Of a stretch of 64,000 nt of DNA, positions 46,724 through 57,387 are shown one piece after another. Origin of the DNA: Cercophora sp. LCS_1 (lineage: Eukaryota; Ascomycota; Sordariomycetes; Sordariales; Lasiosphaeriaceae); assembly GCA_036250225.1 (NCBI GenBank), contig JAPZLL010000005.1, positions 620,001 through 684,000 on the forward strand, given 5' to 3'. The notes under the pieces are model-generated. The model made no database searches and was not told the DNA's origin. It worked only from the letters and a program-made list of their open reading frames with translations. The position numbers and the translations under genes were made by a program. Each line of letters begins with the position of its first letter. Position 1 is the stretch's first letter.

Positions 46724-48580
46724 CTAAAGACCGTAGTAGTTCTCTTCCTCGTCGGTCGTGACGCTTGCGTTCATAGGAGAGCAGGAGTCAACCCAAGCCG
46801 AGGTGGACAAGCGGCGCTGGACGTCGGTGTGGCCCGGAGTAGGCTTGTGCATGCCCTTCTCGACGGCCTCCTCCATCGTCGTGTTGGGGCGAGTCTCGCT
46901 CTCAAAGATACCCAAGCCCTTACCCTTGGGCGACTTGGCCTTGGGAGATCCGCCCGACACAAACTTATCCCACGAGTCGGGGCCAGGCTTCGAAGCATTG
47001 CGGACGGCAGAAGCTTTGCGGACGGTGGAACCTGCATTGCTCAGGGACGCCTTCTTCGAGGCGGGAGTCGTGCCCTTCAAGAAGTTCTCCCACGAATCTG
47101 CATTCTCCTCCTTGCGAACAGGGGACTCGGCCTTGATGCTAGCAGAGCGGGCGGTAAAGATGGTCGAGGCAGGCATCGGAGAAGGGCCAGTGGGGGAGGC
47201 AGGGCTCCAGAGGTCGCGAGGCTGACGAACCTCGGCGGCCGAACCATGCGGTTTGTTCATAGCCCTGTCGAATTGCTCCCTGCTGCGCTGCTCGGTGGTG
47301 GCCCACTCGGGAGTGTGAAGCCACGCTTGCTTCGCCTCCTCCTTGACATTGGCGGGGTCGAGGAGCACTCCGTCGCAGCCCCAGGTGGTGTGGCTCGCCG
47401 AAGCGGGCGACGCGTGAAGAGAAGTAACAGTTGGCTTCCTGTACCCGGAGCCCGCCTTCGCCGTAATGCTGATGCGCGGACTGGGAGGCTTGGCATACCA
47501 AGAATCGATGGGCGGCAGCCCAAGGCTGCTGGCCTGGTCTCCGGAACAGTCAGAAACGTCTGTCTTCTCTTGGCCGATGGTGGGCAGTTTGGTAGTGGGT
47601 CCCATCATCTTCGTGCTTTTCTCCATCGAGGTCTCGTACAAACCGGTGTCCTGAGAAGGCATGCGAGGAGGCATACGTGCCGGGTAGTTGGGATGCTCAG
47701 TCTCCCACCAGTTCATCTTGCGAGGGGCCTGGGAGACCGACATAGTCATGGTCTCGTTGCGGTACTTTGGCTGACCGGGTACCCAGGGCTTGATGGACGA
47801 ATTTCCAGCGTTGGCCTGGAAGCGGTTGATGGGAGGATAGCGACCCGCGTGGCGTTGGGGCGCGATGGGGTAGGGCTCATAGCCATGATGGTTACGCCTC
47901 GAAGCCTCCTCTGTGACGTTCGTATGAAAAGGCATTGGATTGACCCTGGTAATCATCGGGCTGTTTTCCTCGACGATTTGCTTCTGAGACGCGTCGTCGT
48001 CGAGGTTCTTGTCAGATTCGGAGAGGGCTGCAAACATCGCGGCATACGTCTCGATGGCAGGAAGCTCAGGGAGAGCATCCTTCTTGTTCTCCTTGTCCTC
48101 GTCGCCGGTGCTCTCGGAAGAAGAACTGCCGGAGTCGTCATCCAGGGGGGCCGTCAGATCCTTGTTGTCGGTGAGAGCCGCGAGCCGGTTAATCATGCTC
48201 TGTGTCTCCTTCGAGACCAGCTCCCTCATCTTGAGCTTGGTCTGGATCTTGAAGGGGCGCTTGACGCACTCAAACTCGAACTTGGGGACCGAATTATTGT
48301 CGATGGGAACAAAGGGGTAGGCCTCGGAATCTAGCTCGAACTTGAAGTCGCTCGCCTGCTTGTTGTTGGAGAAGACATTCCAGGACGAAGAGAGGTCAAC
48401 CGTGACACGGAGCTCCTCATCGTCCGCAACTTTGATGTCGAACTTCTCGCGAGCATACGTGATCAGCTTCTTGTATGTCGCCGGCTTCGGAATGAGGACA
48501 TGGTTGCCCTCATGCAAGACAGAGATCAGCCTGCCTTGAGCCTCCGAAGAGAGCTTCGCGGTCCTCTTGGAGGAGAGCAT
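46724..48580 (-). CDS. Conserved-looking hypothetical protein with C-terminal DSWxxF repeats
   Basis: Function not recognised. Single exon of 618 codons. Residues about 15-110 look folded (EGNHVLIPKPATYKKLITYA, then DDEELRVTVDLSSSWNVF), with a strand/helix pattern resembling a PB1 or ubiquitin-like fold; this is a guess. The rest is disordered and Ser/Pro/Lys-rich. Near the C-terminus a short motif repeats: ADSWENFLKGTTP and PDSWDKFVSGGSP, possibly a linear peptide for a partner. A probable 5' UTR intron spans about 48591-48779 (donor GTAAGT, branch GCTAAC, acceptor CACAG). The opposite strand is open for 581 codons (46589-48334), a codon-bias shadow rather than a gene. Confidence 0.7.
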   Translation of the reverse strand: MLSSKRTAKLSSEAQGRLISVLHEGNHVLIPKPATYKKLITYAREKFDIKVADDEELRVTVDLSSSWNVFSNNKQASDFKFELDSEAYPFVPIDNNSVPKFEFECVKRPFKIQTKLKMRELVSKETQSMINRLAALTDNKDLTAPLDDDSGSSSSESTGDEDKENKKDALPELPAIETYAAMFAALSESDKNLDDDASQKQIVEENSPMITRVNPMPFHTNVTEEASRRNHHGYEPYPIAPQRHAGRYPPINRFQANAGNSSIKPWVPGQPKYRNETMTMSVSQAPRKMNWWETEHPNYPARMPPRMPSQDTGLYETSMEKSTKMMGPTTKLPTIGQEKTDVSDCSGDQASSLGLPPIDSWYAKPPSPRISITAKAGSGYRKPTVTSLHASPASASHTTWGCDGVLLDPANVKEEAKQAWLHTPEWATTEQRSREQFDRAMNKPHGSAAEVRQPRDLWSPASPTGPSPMPASTIFTARSASIKAESPVRKEENADSWENFLKGTTPASKKASLSNAGSTVRKASAVRNASKPGPDSWDKFVSGGSPKAKSPKGKGLGIFESETRPNTTMEEAVEKGMHKPTPGHTDVQRRLSTSAWVDSCSPMNASVTTDEEENYYGL

Positions 48581-50351
48581 TGTTGATGCGCTGTGAGTTC
48601 TTGAACAACGGTTAGCAAGTTGGAAGTCTGATGGGGAGACCTGGATGATGAAAGGGGGAGAGGATCTGCCAAATCGACAGACCCGACCCCTTGGGCTTCA
48701 GCCCATGCAGTGGGATGTTGCTCGGCTTGAGCGAAGCAGATCACCACCTGGTGAGTGCGATGGAGGGTTTGTCACTTACTTGGTGAAGGCTTTCTTTTTT
48801 GATGGCGAGAGTCGAGAAAGGTGGAAGCTTTCCACTTCCTTTGACATCGGAGTGCGTCGAAGCAGTGTAGCACCGACGAGAGATGCGAAAAAAGAGAGGA
48901 GAAAAAAGAAGCACTTCACTTGGTGTGCTCAAGGTCGAGAACTGTTCGAATGGAAGGTGCACAAGGCGCTAGAGCCACAGGCGTAGAAAGGTAGTCCGCT
49001 TGGAGATGGGAATATCACGGTGTTGACAGACTTCGGTCGGCACGCGTCGGAGAAAATAGCGATGCGGAATAGTATTATATAGGTAGGTAGAGATGAAGAT
49101 GATATAGAGTATTGGTGATTTACTTACATGACAGCTCTGTTGCCGCACGAGATAGATCAAGAGGATCTGGCGTGAGATGGTGAGTTGCGTGACCAGATGA
49201 AAAGGTTGGGGTTGTTGAGATGTGTGGTGGAGAAAGGTGAAGTTGGTTGAAAGAAAGAGGGTGGAAGAGAAGGCAGGAAGAGGGCGGAGGAGAAGGTAAG
49301 GAAATGGCCAGAAGGGTACCTACCTGTTGAGAAATAGAGACAACAATCTGCGAGGCAGTATTGTACTTGCATACGGACAAAGTTCTGTTTGCTGTCAACA
49401 ATTTGAATACCTGAGGTACCCATATGGCAGACACAAAAAGTCGACCGGATATTCCCCTGCTAAAAAGCGATAAAGGCAAGATCTCAATACAGAGCTCGAT
49501 AGCTGGACGCCTAAAATATTGTTAAAATGGCGTTGGAATTTTTTGCTGATGCTTTTTGGAATTTACATTACTTGTTTAGGCCACTTGGAGTGATGTCAAC
49601 TGGATTGAGTGTGCCAGTTTGCCAGTTTGCCAGGTTTTTGTCACTAACTTACTACCTAAGTGTAGGTGGCAAGACTCGGATCCACATCATCTGCGAACAC
49701 TATTCAGATATTGGTGCCATTGAGAAGCTGTTGAACTGGACCGCTAAATACGGAATCAACGAGAACATCTGGTATCTGTCATGTGTACTTGGGATGAGAC
49801 ACATACACCCGGTCTCGGTGGATGGTCTGTTCCGCCAGTGAGTTGTTGGATCTGTGAACGGTGACTTGGATCAAGTCTCAAGTATACCTTGTAAGACTTG
49901 CTCGGCCCGTCAATACTAGACGAGGCGTTGGCAAGTAGCCATATGTAACCGGTTGGGCTTCAAGATATTTGGTTACAGTCTTGTGTGTTCCAGAATTCTT
50001 GGGTATGTACAAGCTTGCTTCTACGACCACGCTCTATCGGTCTTTCTAGCAGTTGTCTGACTTAGGTCAGAGGTTTCCGCTGGCCAATCTCCGGCAAAAG
50101 ATACGACGGTGTGCCTCGCAATACAGTCCAACATGGGGAAATCCACAAGAAGGCTCGGTGCAAGGTTCGAGGTCTGGAAATACCTCTATAGAGGCCCGTT
50201 ATGTAATTGTAGACGTGGATGAGAAGGGCAGGCTGCTCTGCCCAAAGTGGTCATAGCTTGGCACCAGAATCAACTGGTAGCGCTTTTTAACCTTGAGTGG
50301 CTAGTTTGACTGCTACTCAGTGTGAGATGATTGTAGAGTAGCAGAATCCTC
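48581..50351. other. Intergenic region with 5' leader of the 618-residue gene
   Basis: About 1.8 kb. The left part holds the spliced leader inferred above. From about 49,500 to 50,340 the DNA is AT-richer than its surroundings and carries no recognisable gene; it may be decayed sequence. Confidence 0.45.
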
Positions 50352-51616
50352 CTAAAGCTTTGATGTTTCTTCAGGGTTCTTGACCTCCACCAAGAGTTTG
50401 CCTGCGCAAGGAAAGTCAGACATTATTATCCTCGGTGCATCCCATCATGTGGTCACTTACCGGTGTTCTTGCCATGGAACAGGTGGTTCAAGGCATCCTC
50501 GGAGACTTTGAGACCACCCTTGAGGATGGTCTCCTTGCGTTGCAACTTGCCCTCGCTCAACCACTGTGCGAGCTGTTTGCGAGCTGGTGCATACTCCTCA
50601 GCGTAATCGAAGACGATGAAACCCCGAATACTAGGGAAGTGTTAGCAAAGAAGAGATGTAGTAGCTAGAGGAAACCTACGTGATTCGCTGACCGATAACA
50701 GCAAGGAAGTTCTAGTGCATGGTTAGCATCACACTTTTTTTTTACCGTGTAGAAAGATGTGCTTACCTTGGGCCCCTTCTTCTCAACCTCGTTGTACTGG
50801 CTGATCCCTCCGCAGATAACAAAGCGAGCAAACTTGTTTGCCCGGGCAAGCGCCAGATCCAGCTGCTCACCGCCGACTTCAACCCCAATGTCAGCCATAT
50901 CTCTTGGAGGTGAATACAAGAAAGAGCTCACCGTTGTCCCAGAACACATCGATGTACTTTGGCGTCGCCTCCTTGAACTTCTCTCTAAAGTCGGCAGCCT
51001 TGTAGTTGAGAGCAACATCCAAGCCCATCTCCTCCTTCAACCAACGAGCCTTCTCGTCGCTTCCCGTGATGCCCACTACTCGCGCCCCGGCAATCTTTGC
51101 GATCTGAGCGGCAACACTCCCCGTAGCACCCGCAGCTGTGGTCACAACCACCGTCTCGCCAGGCTTGGGGAGGCCAATCTTGGTCATGCCGAAATAAGCC
51201 GTCAAACCCGTCATACCGATGACTCCAAGCAAGTCGGTTACCTTGCCATTGGCGGGTAATGGAACAGGATCGTCAATCGCAGACTCTGGCAGGATGCGCA
51301 CCTCAGCGAACCCGGTGGACCCCGTGACGATATCACCTGCCTTTGCCTTGGATGAATTTGAGGCAAGGACGCGGGCGATGGCGCCAGCCCTCATGATCTC
51401 GCCAATTTGAACCGGGGGAATGTAGGAACGCTTGTCCTCGAGCCAGCCGCGCATGGCGGGGTCGAGGGAGAGGTAGAGAGTCTCGACAAGGAGCTCGCCA
51501 TCCTTGAGGTCTGCTTCGGTCGGCGCCGGCAGGTATCGCTGCCGAAACGTCTGGCCGGGGATAATATCACCCTTGGGACGTTCAGCGAGTTCGATCTGGA
51601 GGGACTGGCGAGACAT
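50352..51616 (-). CDS. NADP-dependent medium-chain reductase (PTGR/CurA family), PTS1 C-terminus
   Basis: Zinc-free medium-chain reductase of the leukotriene B4 12-hydroxydehydrogenase / alkenal double-bond reductase group, likely reducing an enone with NADPH. Five exons: 51616-50932, 50876-50767, 50711-50680 (32 nt), 50630-50461 and 50401-50352; introns 55, 55, 49 and 59 bp, all in phase, giving 348 residues. The N-terminal GroES-like part has LYLSLDPAMRGWL. The nucleotide-binding loop AAGATGSVAAQ lies about 161-171, followed by VVGITGSDEKARWL. The zinc-ligand Cys cluster of true alcohol dehydrogenases is absent. The last exon ends NPEETSKL, a canonical PTS1 signal, so a peroxisomal location is likely. 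Confidence 0.92.
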
Positions 51617-52200
51617 GTTGGAACGTTGTAGTTTCTCGGATTTTTGGTGCTGTTCTTTGCTCCAAGGCGGGGTTTGATTTTATAAGAGATAAAAAGATCT
51701 TGCAATCAAGGGGCGGCGCATTACAAATCAACGGGGGCACCAAAGTGCGAACGGAAGGCGCGATTTGATGTATCCATCGAGATGTTGCGGAGACGAGCCG
51801 AGGTAAGCTTGGCCAAGGATGGGAATTTCAGCACCGTTTCGGGCACTTCCCCGGGGTGATGTTTCCCTCCCCGCGGCATCCACTTCGGACGACATGCGAA
51901 CCCGGGAATTTGGGTATCATATTTACTGATGCTGCGTGCATCATCCATCCAGAATTAAATCGGGGACGGCGCAACTCAGTGGCCACCGCCCGGCGACACT
52001 CACGGGGGGGCCGGTGCGACGTCATCGCAACCTCGGCACCGCGAGATCGATAATAATTCTCCGAGTTGGCCACTCAGTCCCAACACCACCAATCCCAATA
52101 TCGCGATGATTCGCTTGGCGTATCTAGTTTTCGGGCGAGAAACTAGCATATTCAATTCCAACATCAATCTCAATCAACACCATCACTCCCAAAACCAACA
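51617..52200. other. Intergenic region reductase 5' / secreted-protein 3'
   Basis: About 580 bp. Contains a CGGGGG-rich patch near 51990-52015. No gene is recognised. Confidence 0.45.
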
Positions 52201-53000
52201 TCACCCCGGCCCAACCCAATCAACAGCCCCCCAACTCAAATCCCACCCCTCACACCTCTCACATCCAACACTCACATCCCCCTCAACACACGGCACATTC
52301 AGCTGTCCAAACCTCAACCCACCGCCCCAGCACGCCCTCCCCATCGTCAATCCCATCTCTCCATACTCCCGCTTCTTCATCACATAACACCACCAATTCC
52401 CGTCCCGCGTTTCACACTGCCCCAAACACCCCGTCCTCAAGCCCTCTTTCTCGCAAACCGCGTCCCCCACCCCTTTCACACAAGCCCTCTCCTCGACACC
52501 CGGACATGGTAACCCCTCCCTCCTCACTCCAACACCAAGATCCGTCGGTCCGGGTGGCGAGACGACCCACGTCTGGGGAACGGTGACGGTATATTCAGTA
52601 CTGGATGTGTCTACGAGGGGCGTCTCGAGGTAGCTGGCTATCGTGGACCAGGTAATATCTGTTATAACAGTTTGGATGACGGTCGCAGGGAAGGGCGGCG
52701 GGATGGGTGATGGTTCGAGAGTTGTGAGCGTCATGGTTGTCAGGTAGGTTATTCGACGGGGATTGATCCATTCTTGTTATTGAGTGAGTGTGTATTTTAT
52801 GTACTACCACAGAACGAGGGAAACGAACGAATGATGTCTATGGAGGTTTTGGTCGTGGTGTGGATGTGTGTCTTTGTTGTTGCGTAACTAGCTGCTGGTG
52901 TGACCTGTGGTTGTGGCTGTGGTTGTATGAAGTCTGCAGTGGTGAGAGAGGTGAGGGCGAGGAGTGGGAGGGCACGCTGTGATGCGGCGGTTGGCTTCAT
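52201..53000 (-). CDS. Candidate small secreted cysteine-rich protein
   Basis: Not recognised by family. An ATG at 53000 opens MKPTAASQRALPLLALTSLTTADF, a plausible signal peptide, followed by a Gln/Pro and Thr-rich segment. Joining to the downstream frame needs an intron at 52773-52807 (GTAGTA...AACAAG) of only 35 bp, which is short for fungi but restores phase exactly (254 residues). The downstream part has a Ser/Thr/Pro-rich stretch (TVTVPQTWVVSPPGP) and then about ten Cys in 100 residues (GLPCPGVEERACVKG, CLGQCE, NWWCY, GCERCEGW). The layout resembles extracellular or effector-like proteins. The exon junction and start are the weak points. Confidence 0.5.
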
Positions 53001-54220
53001 CGCGATGGTAATTGTATGGGATGTGTCGAACTGGCTTCCATGTTGGTGAGAATGAGGTGCGACGAGGGCGATATATTTCAGGTGAGGCGGGTGAATGAGA
53101 TCATGGCGCCTTCTGCTTCTGGATAATGGGAGGTGAGTCCCCGAATTGTCCAAACTGTATGTAACCCAAACATCATATCAACCAACGACGCGTGGTGTAT
53201 TTACCCGGTCCGCGAACCCAGGCCGGGAACAGCCCCCATTGTCTATAAAAGGCAAAACACACCAACTTTGAGTATTCTACCAAGTATATGGAAAATGGAG
53301 CATGGGACCTGGAGTAGTTGGTACGTACCTCGCACTCAGGAAGCCACCGAGGCATGGACCTTCCACCTCGGCCCGCGTACCCAGCCAAGGCACCACCTGA
53401 ACCTCGGCAGCATAAAACTCCCAGCGGCGCACCCTTCTGCAACGAAAGCACAAGAGACAGCTCTGACTGGATGGCGCAGTGGTAACCCCCGACGCGTTAG
53501 AGGAAGGCTATGACAGATCCGTAGCATCGTAGTCCTGCCCCACACAGGGGGTGGTAGGCGCCGGAGCTCGATTCCTGTTGGAGTCCTAACCCATCGAATT
53601 TAAACCCATTCGGTTGGGTTTATGTAACTGCCGACCATCCTCTCCTACTAACACCAGTAGACCCGTCGACAAGGGGGTTGGGTGCTCGGCGCTAGATTTT
53701 TGGTATTTTTCTGCATGCTTTTTCTATCATTGCAATCATCTTTTATTCCTGCAATGATCGTCCTAAAAACGTTGAGCGTTCAATGCAACCAACCTCGTCA
53801 TCTTCTGGGGTTTCGGCCTGGGGCAGAATATGGGCAAAGTTCGGGGTCGAAAAAGGGCAAGGGAGTGGTCAGGTTCTTTTGATTCATCTTCATACGGATA
53901 GGCCCTCTGCTACTCTGCCAATTGGACCCAGGAACCAAGTAAATGCGCCAGCTATGCTCTCATCGTACATATATACAAGTAATGTGGCTGTGCCTCCCTC
54001 CCAAACCACGTCAAAGACGGAGAGGAAAACTAATGGCTGAGCTGTGCTGAGCGTTCCAGTTAGCAATACAGCAAGAATGCTTTGTACACTGTATACCGGC
54101 CGTATGACCCATCCCACGTCTATTTTGAATCCACATTATCACCGTTTCAGCATATCATCGCTCACATGAACCACCAGACCCAATGTTAGTACAAACGCCC
54201 CGCCCGGCACAAACGGAGTT
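53001..54220. other. Intergenic region with a tRNA-like element
   Basis: About 1.2 kb between the secreted-protein candidate and COQ1. Apart from the A-box/B-box element and hairpin near 53,468-53,622 no feature is recognised; 53,690-54,180 should hold the COQ1 3' flank. Confidence 0.45.
53468..53622 (+). other. Possible tRNA-derived (SINE-like) element
   Basis: TGGCGCAGTGGT (53472-53483) matches a tRNA A box and GCTCGATTCC (about 53566-53575) is one base from a B box. Their spacing of about 90 bp is long and no acceptor stem closes, so this is not a good tRNA. An 8-bp perfect hairpin TAAACCCA/TGGGTTTA follows at 53601-53622. Weak support for a pol III-derived repeat. Confidence 0.25.
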
Positions 54221-55684
54221 CTATTTCTGCCGCTTCAGCGTCTTGACGGCCATTTCTATTAGCCCGTCCTTGGCCTCGCTGTCTGGGAAGTGGGCAATCG
54301 CTGCAATCGCTTTCTCGGCGTAGTCCTCAGCCAGGGCTCTCGTCTGTTCGATACCGTTGCTCTGCATGACCAACTCTCGCGCCTGTTCACTTGTTAGTCA
54401 TACTTCAGTGGGAAACGCTAGATAACACACCCTTGCAACATCGCCCTCCTTCTCAAACTTCCTCCCAACGAGGGCTCCCAGCTCTGGCATCGTCTTCCAG
54501 GCAAACAGCAAGGGTGCCGTTGCCAAGCCCAGCTCAAGGTCTGCGCCTGCTGGCTTCCCCAGTTCCTGTTCATTCCTGGTGTAGTCTAGCATGTCATCGA
54601 CAAGCTGGAACGCCAGTCCCAGGTTCTTTCCATAGCTGTACGCCGCCTCAACCGTCTGTGCATCGGCCCCTCCCAAGAGCGCCGCAGCACGACAGCTCTT
54701 GCTGATCAGTGAAGCCGTCTTGAGATACGTTTTTTGCAAATAGTATGTCAACGCTTCCTCCGACCATTTCGGGTTCTTCTCATCCCGCGCCGTGTTCTTG
54801 AGCTGCATGAACTCGCCCTCCACCAGATTGGCGATGACAGTGGCCAAAAGCTCAATCACTTCGGCGTGGCGTAACCGAGCCAGCGCAACCGAAGCCCGAC
54901 CGAGGAGGAAGTCTCCCGCAAGGACAGCCATCTTGTTGCCGAACTCGAGGTTGGCAGAGGGAGCGCCGCGGCGAGAGACCGAGTGGTCGATAACGTCGTC
55001 GTGCAAGAGCGAGGCGGTATGGATCAACTCGGTAATCTCGGCGAGACGACGCTGTGAGGGGAGGATATCGTCGTCGGGCGAAAGCGCGGGCTCCTTCTCG
55101 GATACGGGACCCGTAGCAGAGGGGTTGAAGTCGGATAAGACGGAAAGCGGGGTGAGGGAGGTATCAATGGCAGCGGAGGCTTGCAGGGTAGCCTCTTGCC
55201 TCTGGGGCGCCTTGGGGCACAGAGAGGTAGCTCGGGACATGAGGAGGACGATCAGTGGCCGGACATGCTTGCCCTCGGCCTGGGTGTAGTACTTGGCGGC
55301 ACGGTCCAATGATGGGTGGCCGGACCCCAGGAGTTTGCGGATGTTCCCTGTGAGAAATTTCATCTCCTTCGCTACAATCCGGAGGGGGTCGATGGTGGGC
55401 AAATCACCCTTGGTGGCTCGGGAAACAGCATTGGAAACAATATTTCCAGCCACTGACACAGCAGCAGCCCATGCCGAATCCCGCCTCCGGGTAGAGTGGT
55501 AGTAGGCTATTTGAGGGAATGACGGTCGTGCCCGTATCCGTACATCAAGAGGGGCGGTTCTGAGGCATTGCGAGCATAGCGACGTCGACGAAGCGCCCCG
55601 GACGACTTTTGTTGTGGCGCTCCTGACTCCGCGAGCCGCTGAAGCTCCTGTCTGGAGCTGCATTCCGGCGCCTTTCCTCCTCAA
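54221..55684 (-). CDS. COQ1: Polyprenyl diphosphate synthase for ubiquinone
   Basis: Builds the isoprenoid tail of coenzyme Q in the mitochondrion. Exons are 55684-54431 and 54382-54221 with a 48-bp intron, giving 471 residues (464 from the ATG at residue 8). The N-terminus is Arg/Ser-rich with few acids, a presequence. The two Asp-rich prenyl-binding motifs are intact: LLHDDVIDHS and FQLVDDMLDY. GKHVRPLIVLLMS is the substrate-contact Lys/His/Arg segment. The splice gives GDVARARELVMQSNGIEQT. A fungal Ser/Pro-rich insert occupies roughly residues 190-215. It shares a 378-bp divergent promoter with the V-ATPase assembly gene. Confidence 0.95.
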
Positions 55685-56062
55685 ACAAGGCCAATTGACT
55701 ATCGGGTGTCAGGTTCTGGTCGGCGCTGGCGTTCGGAAGAGCCCTGGCAGCTGGTGGAGCTGTGAGTCTGGAAAATCGAGTGTCGGTGGGATGCTCAGGA
55801 CTTGAGCAAACAACACCCGAAAAGTTCCTGCGCGACTTCCCGCTTTTGGGCGAGCTTGGCAAAAGTCTTGGCATGTGGCTCTCAGGTCTCTGTTTGGTGG
55901 GGCTGGTGGCTGAAGCCTCAACATGCGAGGCTTGCCGACCGATTCGGCCAGCTGTGCCCCGAGCTTTCAGCGCTGACACGTGGGAATCACAGCGTTACGC
56001 GGCAGGCATCTCTGGCGTTTCCTCAATGTCAAAGAGCGACAAGCATATTGGATACCACAACC
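55685..56062. promoter_or_regulatory. Divergent promoter COQ1 / VMA12-like
   Basis: 378 bp shared upstream region, without a site I can defend. Confidence 0.35.
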
Positions 56063-56955
56063 ATGGTTCTGCTCACGATAACCCCTACCATAGTCGAAGG
56101 ACTACAAACATGGAAAGACACTCAGCCCTCAGAGCTGAAGAAGCCTCAGCAAAATGAAGCCGACCCATCACTCAACGATGCTGTTGTCGGCAATCCTATC
56201 TCGCATGGACAAATTGTCGGGCTTTGGTCATCCCTTCGGGATGAAGGGCACAAGAGTTACAGCCTCGAGGGGTTATTAAGGGGCTCCAAAGTTTATGTCC
56301 CGCCACCTCCTCCAAAACCAGAACCAGTAAGTTGGGTTTTCTCAGAGTCCACCACTGGACTTCCTTCTCATCACATGCACAGTCCGACGAGTACAAGGCC
56401 CTGATGGCCCGGCTCCGACGAGAGGAAGAACAGCGCGCCTACGAACGCATGACGAATCCAGCACAACCATTGGAGACATTTGCGCAACGCTTCCCCGGTC
56501 AGGCGAGCATGGCACACGCATTTGCGGAGGCCAACAGGCCTGGCCTGAAAGAGGACCTCGGCGATGATGATGTTACGCTTAATGATGTGCATCGCCAAGT
56601 GATGCTCATTATCAACTTCATGGTAACCATTCTCGGTGTTGCGGGGACCCTATGGGTGCTTGCCAGGTGGTGGAGCACTCCTGCACGACTCTTTCTCACG
56701 ATGGGTGGGAGCATCTTTGTCGGAATTGCCGAGGTGGCCCTGTATTCTGGGTACATATGGCACCTTGGAGAGGAAAAGAAGAAGGAAAAGAAGTTTAAAG
56801 AAATCAAGCAGGTGGTGCAGACATGGGTGGTTGGGCCAAATGGTGAGGATGAAGCCTCGAAGGCGAAAGAGCTTGTGACTGGCAGCGAGAAGCCAGGTTC
56901 AGAGGATGCAAGTCTCCGCAGGCGGAGAAACGACGGAGGAGGGACTGAGGAATGA
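56063..56955 (+). CDS. VMA12: V-ATPase assembly factor, VMA12/TMEM199-like
   Basis: Endoplasmic-reticulum protein needed to assemble the Vo sector of the vacuolar ATPase. Exons are 56063-56326 and 56383-56955 (intron 56 bp, in phase), giving 278 residues. The soluble N-terminal part contains the family segment ISHGQIVGLW and LEGLLRGSKVYVPPPPPKPEP, followed after the splice by SDEYKALMARLRREEEQRAYERM. Two membrane helices come next (IINFMVTILGVAGTLWVLA and FLTMGGSIFVGIAEVAL) as a hairpin, then a Lys/Glu-rich cytosolic tail. All these match the Vma12 domain layout. Confidence 0.88.
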
Positions 56956-57387
56956 ACACATCCAAATTTTGAGGTTTGTACGAATTGTATGAAAGCTCGT
57001 AAGTTTATTCACTGAACATGTCAAACTTAATGAAGTTGAGTTAAAGTCAGTCAGTGGTGGGGGGTGGACGAAGTTGAGCCCCGCGCGTCATCGCGCAGCT
57101 GTCCATGTCTTGGCGTCGTGACGCGCCCGGACGCGTACCGCGACTTTTCAATTCCAGCCCTGACCCGATTGCGGGGCTAGGCAGGAAAGAAGCAAGCATC
57201 CCGCCAACTTTATCTTTACGCGGTGATTCGAGGGACAATTATCTCTCGAGGGTTTGCCCAGTCTGGTCCTCACAGCATCTTATGTCGTTCTAAAATACCT
57301 TGTCATCGGTGAAGAACCTTATCCCATACGCGTTCAACCTCTGCGACATCACGATCTCGCCCACGGGTCCCCGCCGCCGAAGTCGCC
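56956..57387. promoter_or_regulatory. Promoter of the ECO1-type zinc-finger gene with MCB boxes
   Basis: About 430 bp. Contains ACGCGC (57121-57126) and perfect ACGCGT at 57131-57136 and 57328-57333, the latter 55 bp before the ATG. The left end holds the VMA12 3' UTR. Confidence 0.45.

Noticed and set aside
46589..48334. 581-codon open frame antisense to the 618-residue gene
   Set aside because: Its translation is Arg/Gly/Leu-rich without domain pattern; it mirrors the GC-rich third positions of the real gene on the other strand.
49527..49841. 104-codon frame in AT-richer DNA
   Set aside because: No family resemblance and no supporting splice or promoter context; treated as chance.
53468..53590. 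Intron-containing tRNA gene
   Set aside because: A and B boxes are too far apart, and the 5' heptamer GACTGGA has no complementary acceptor strand after the T-arm.
20574..55684. A purine-catabolism gene cluster linking the MFS permease and allantoinase
   Set aside because: They are about 20 kb apart with unrelated genes between, and the permease substrate is unknown.
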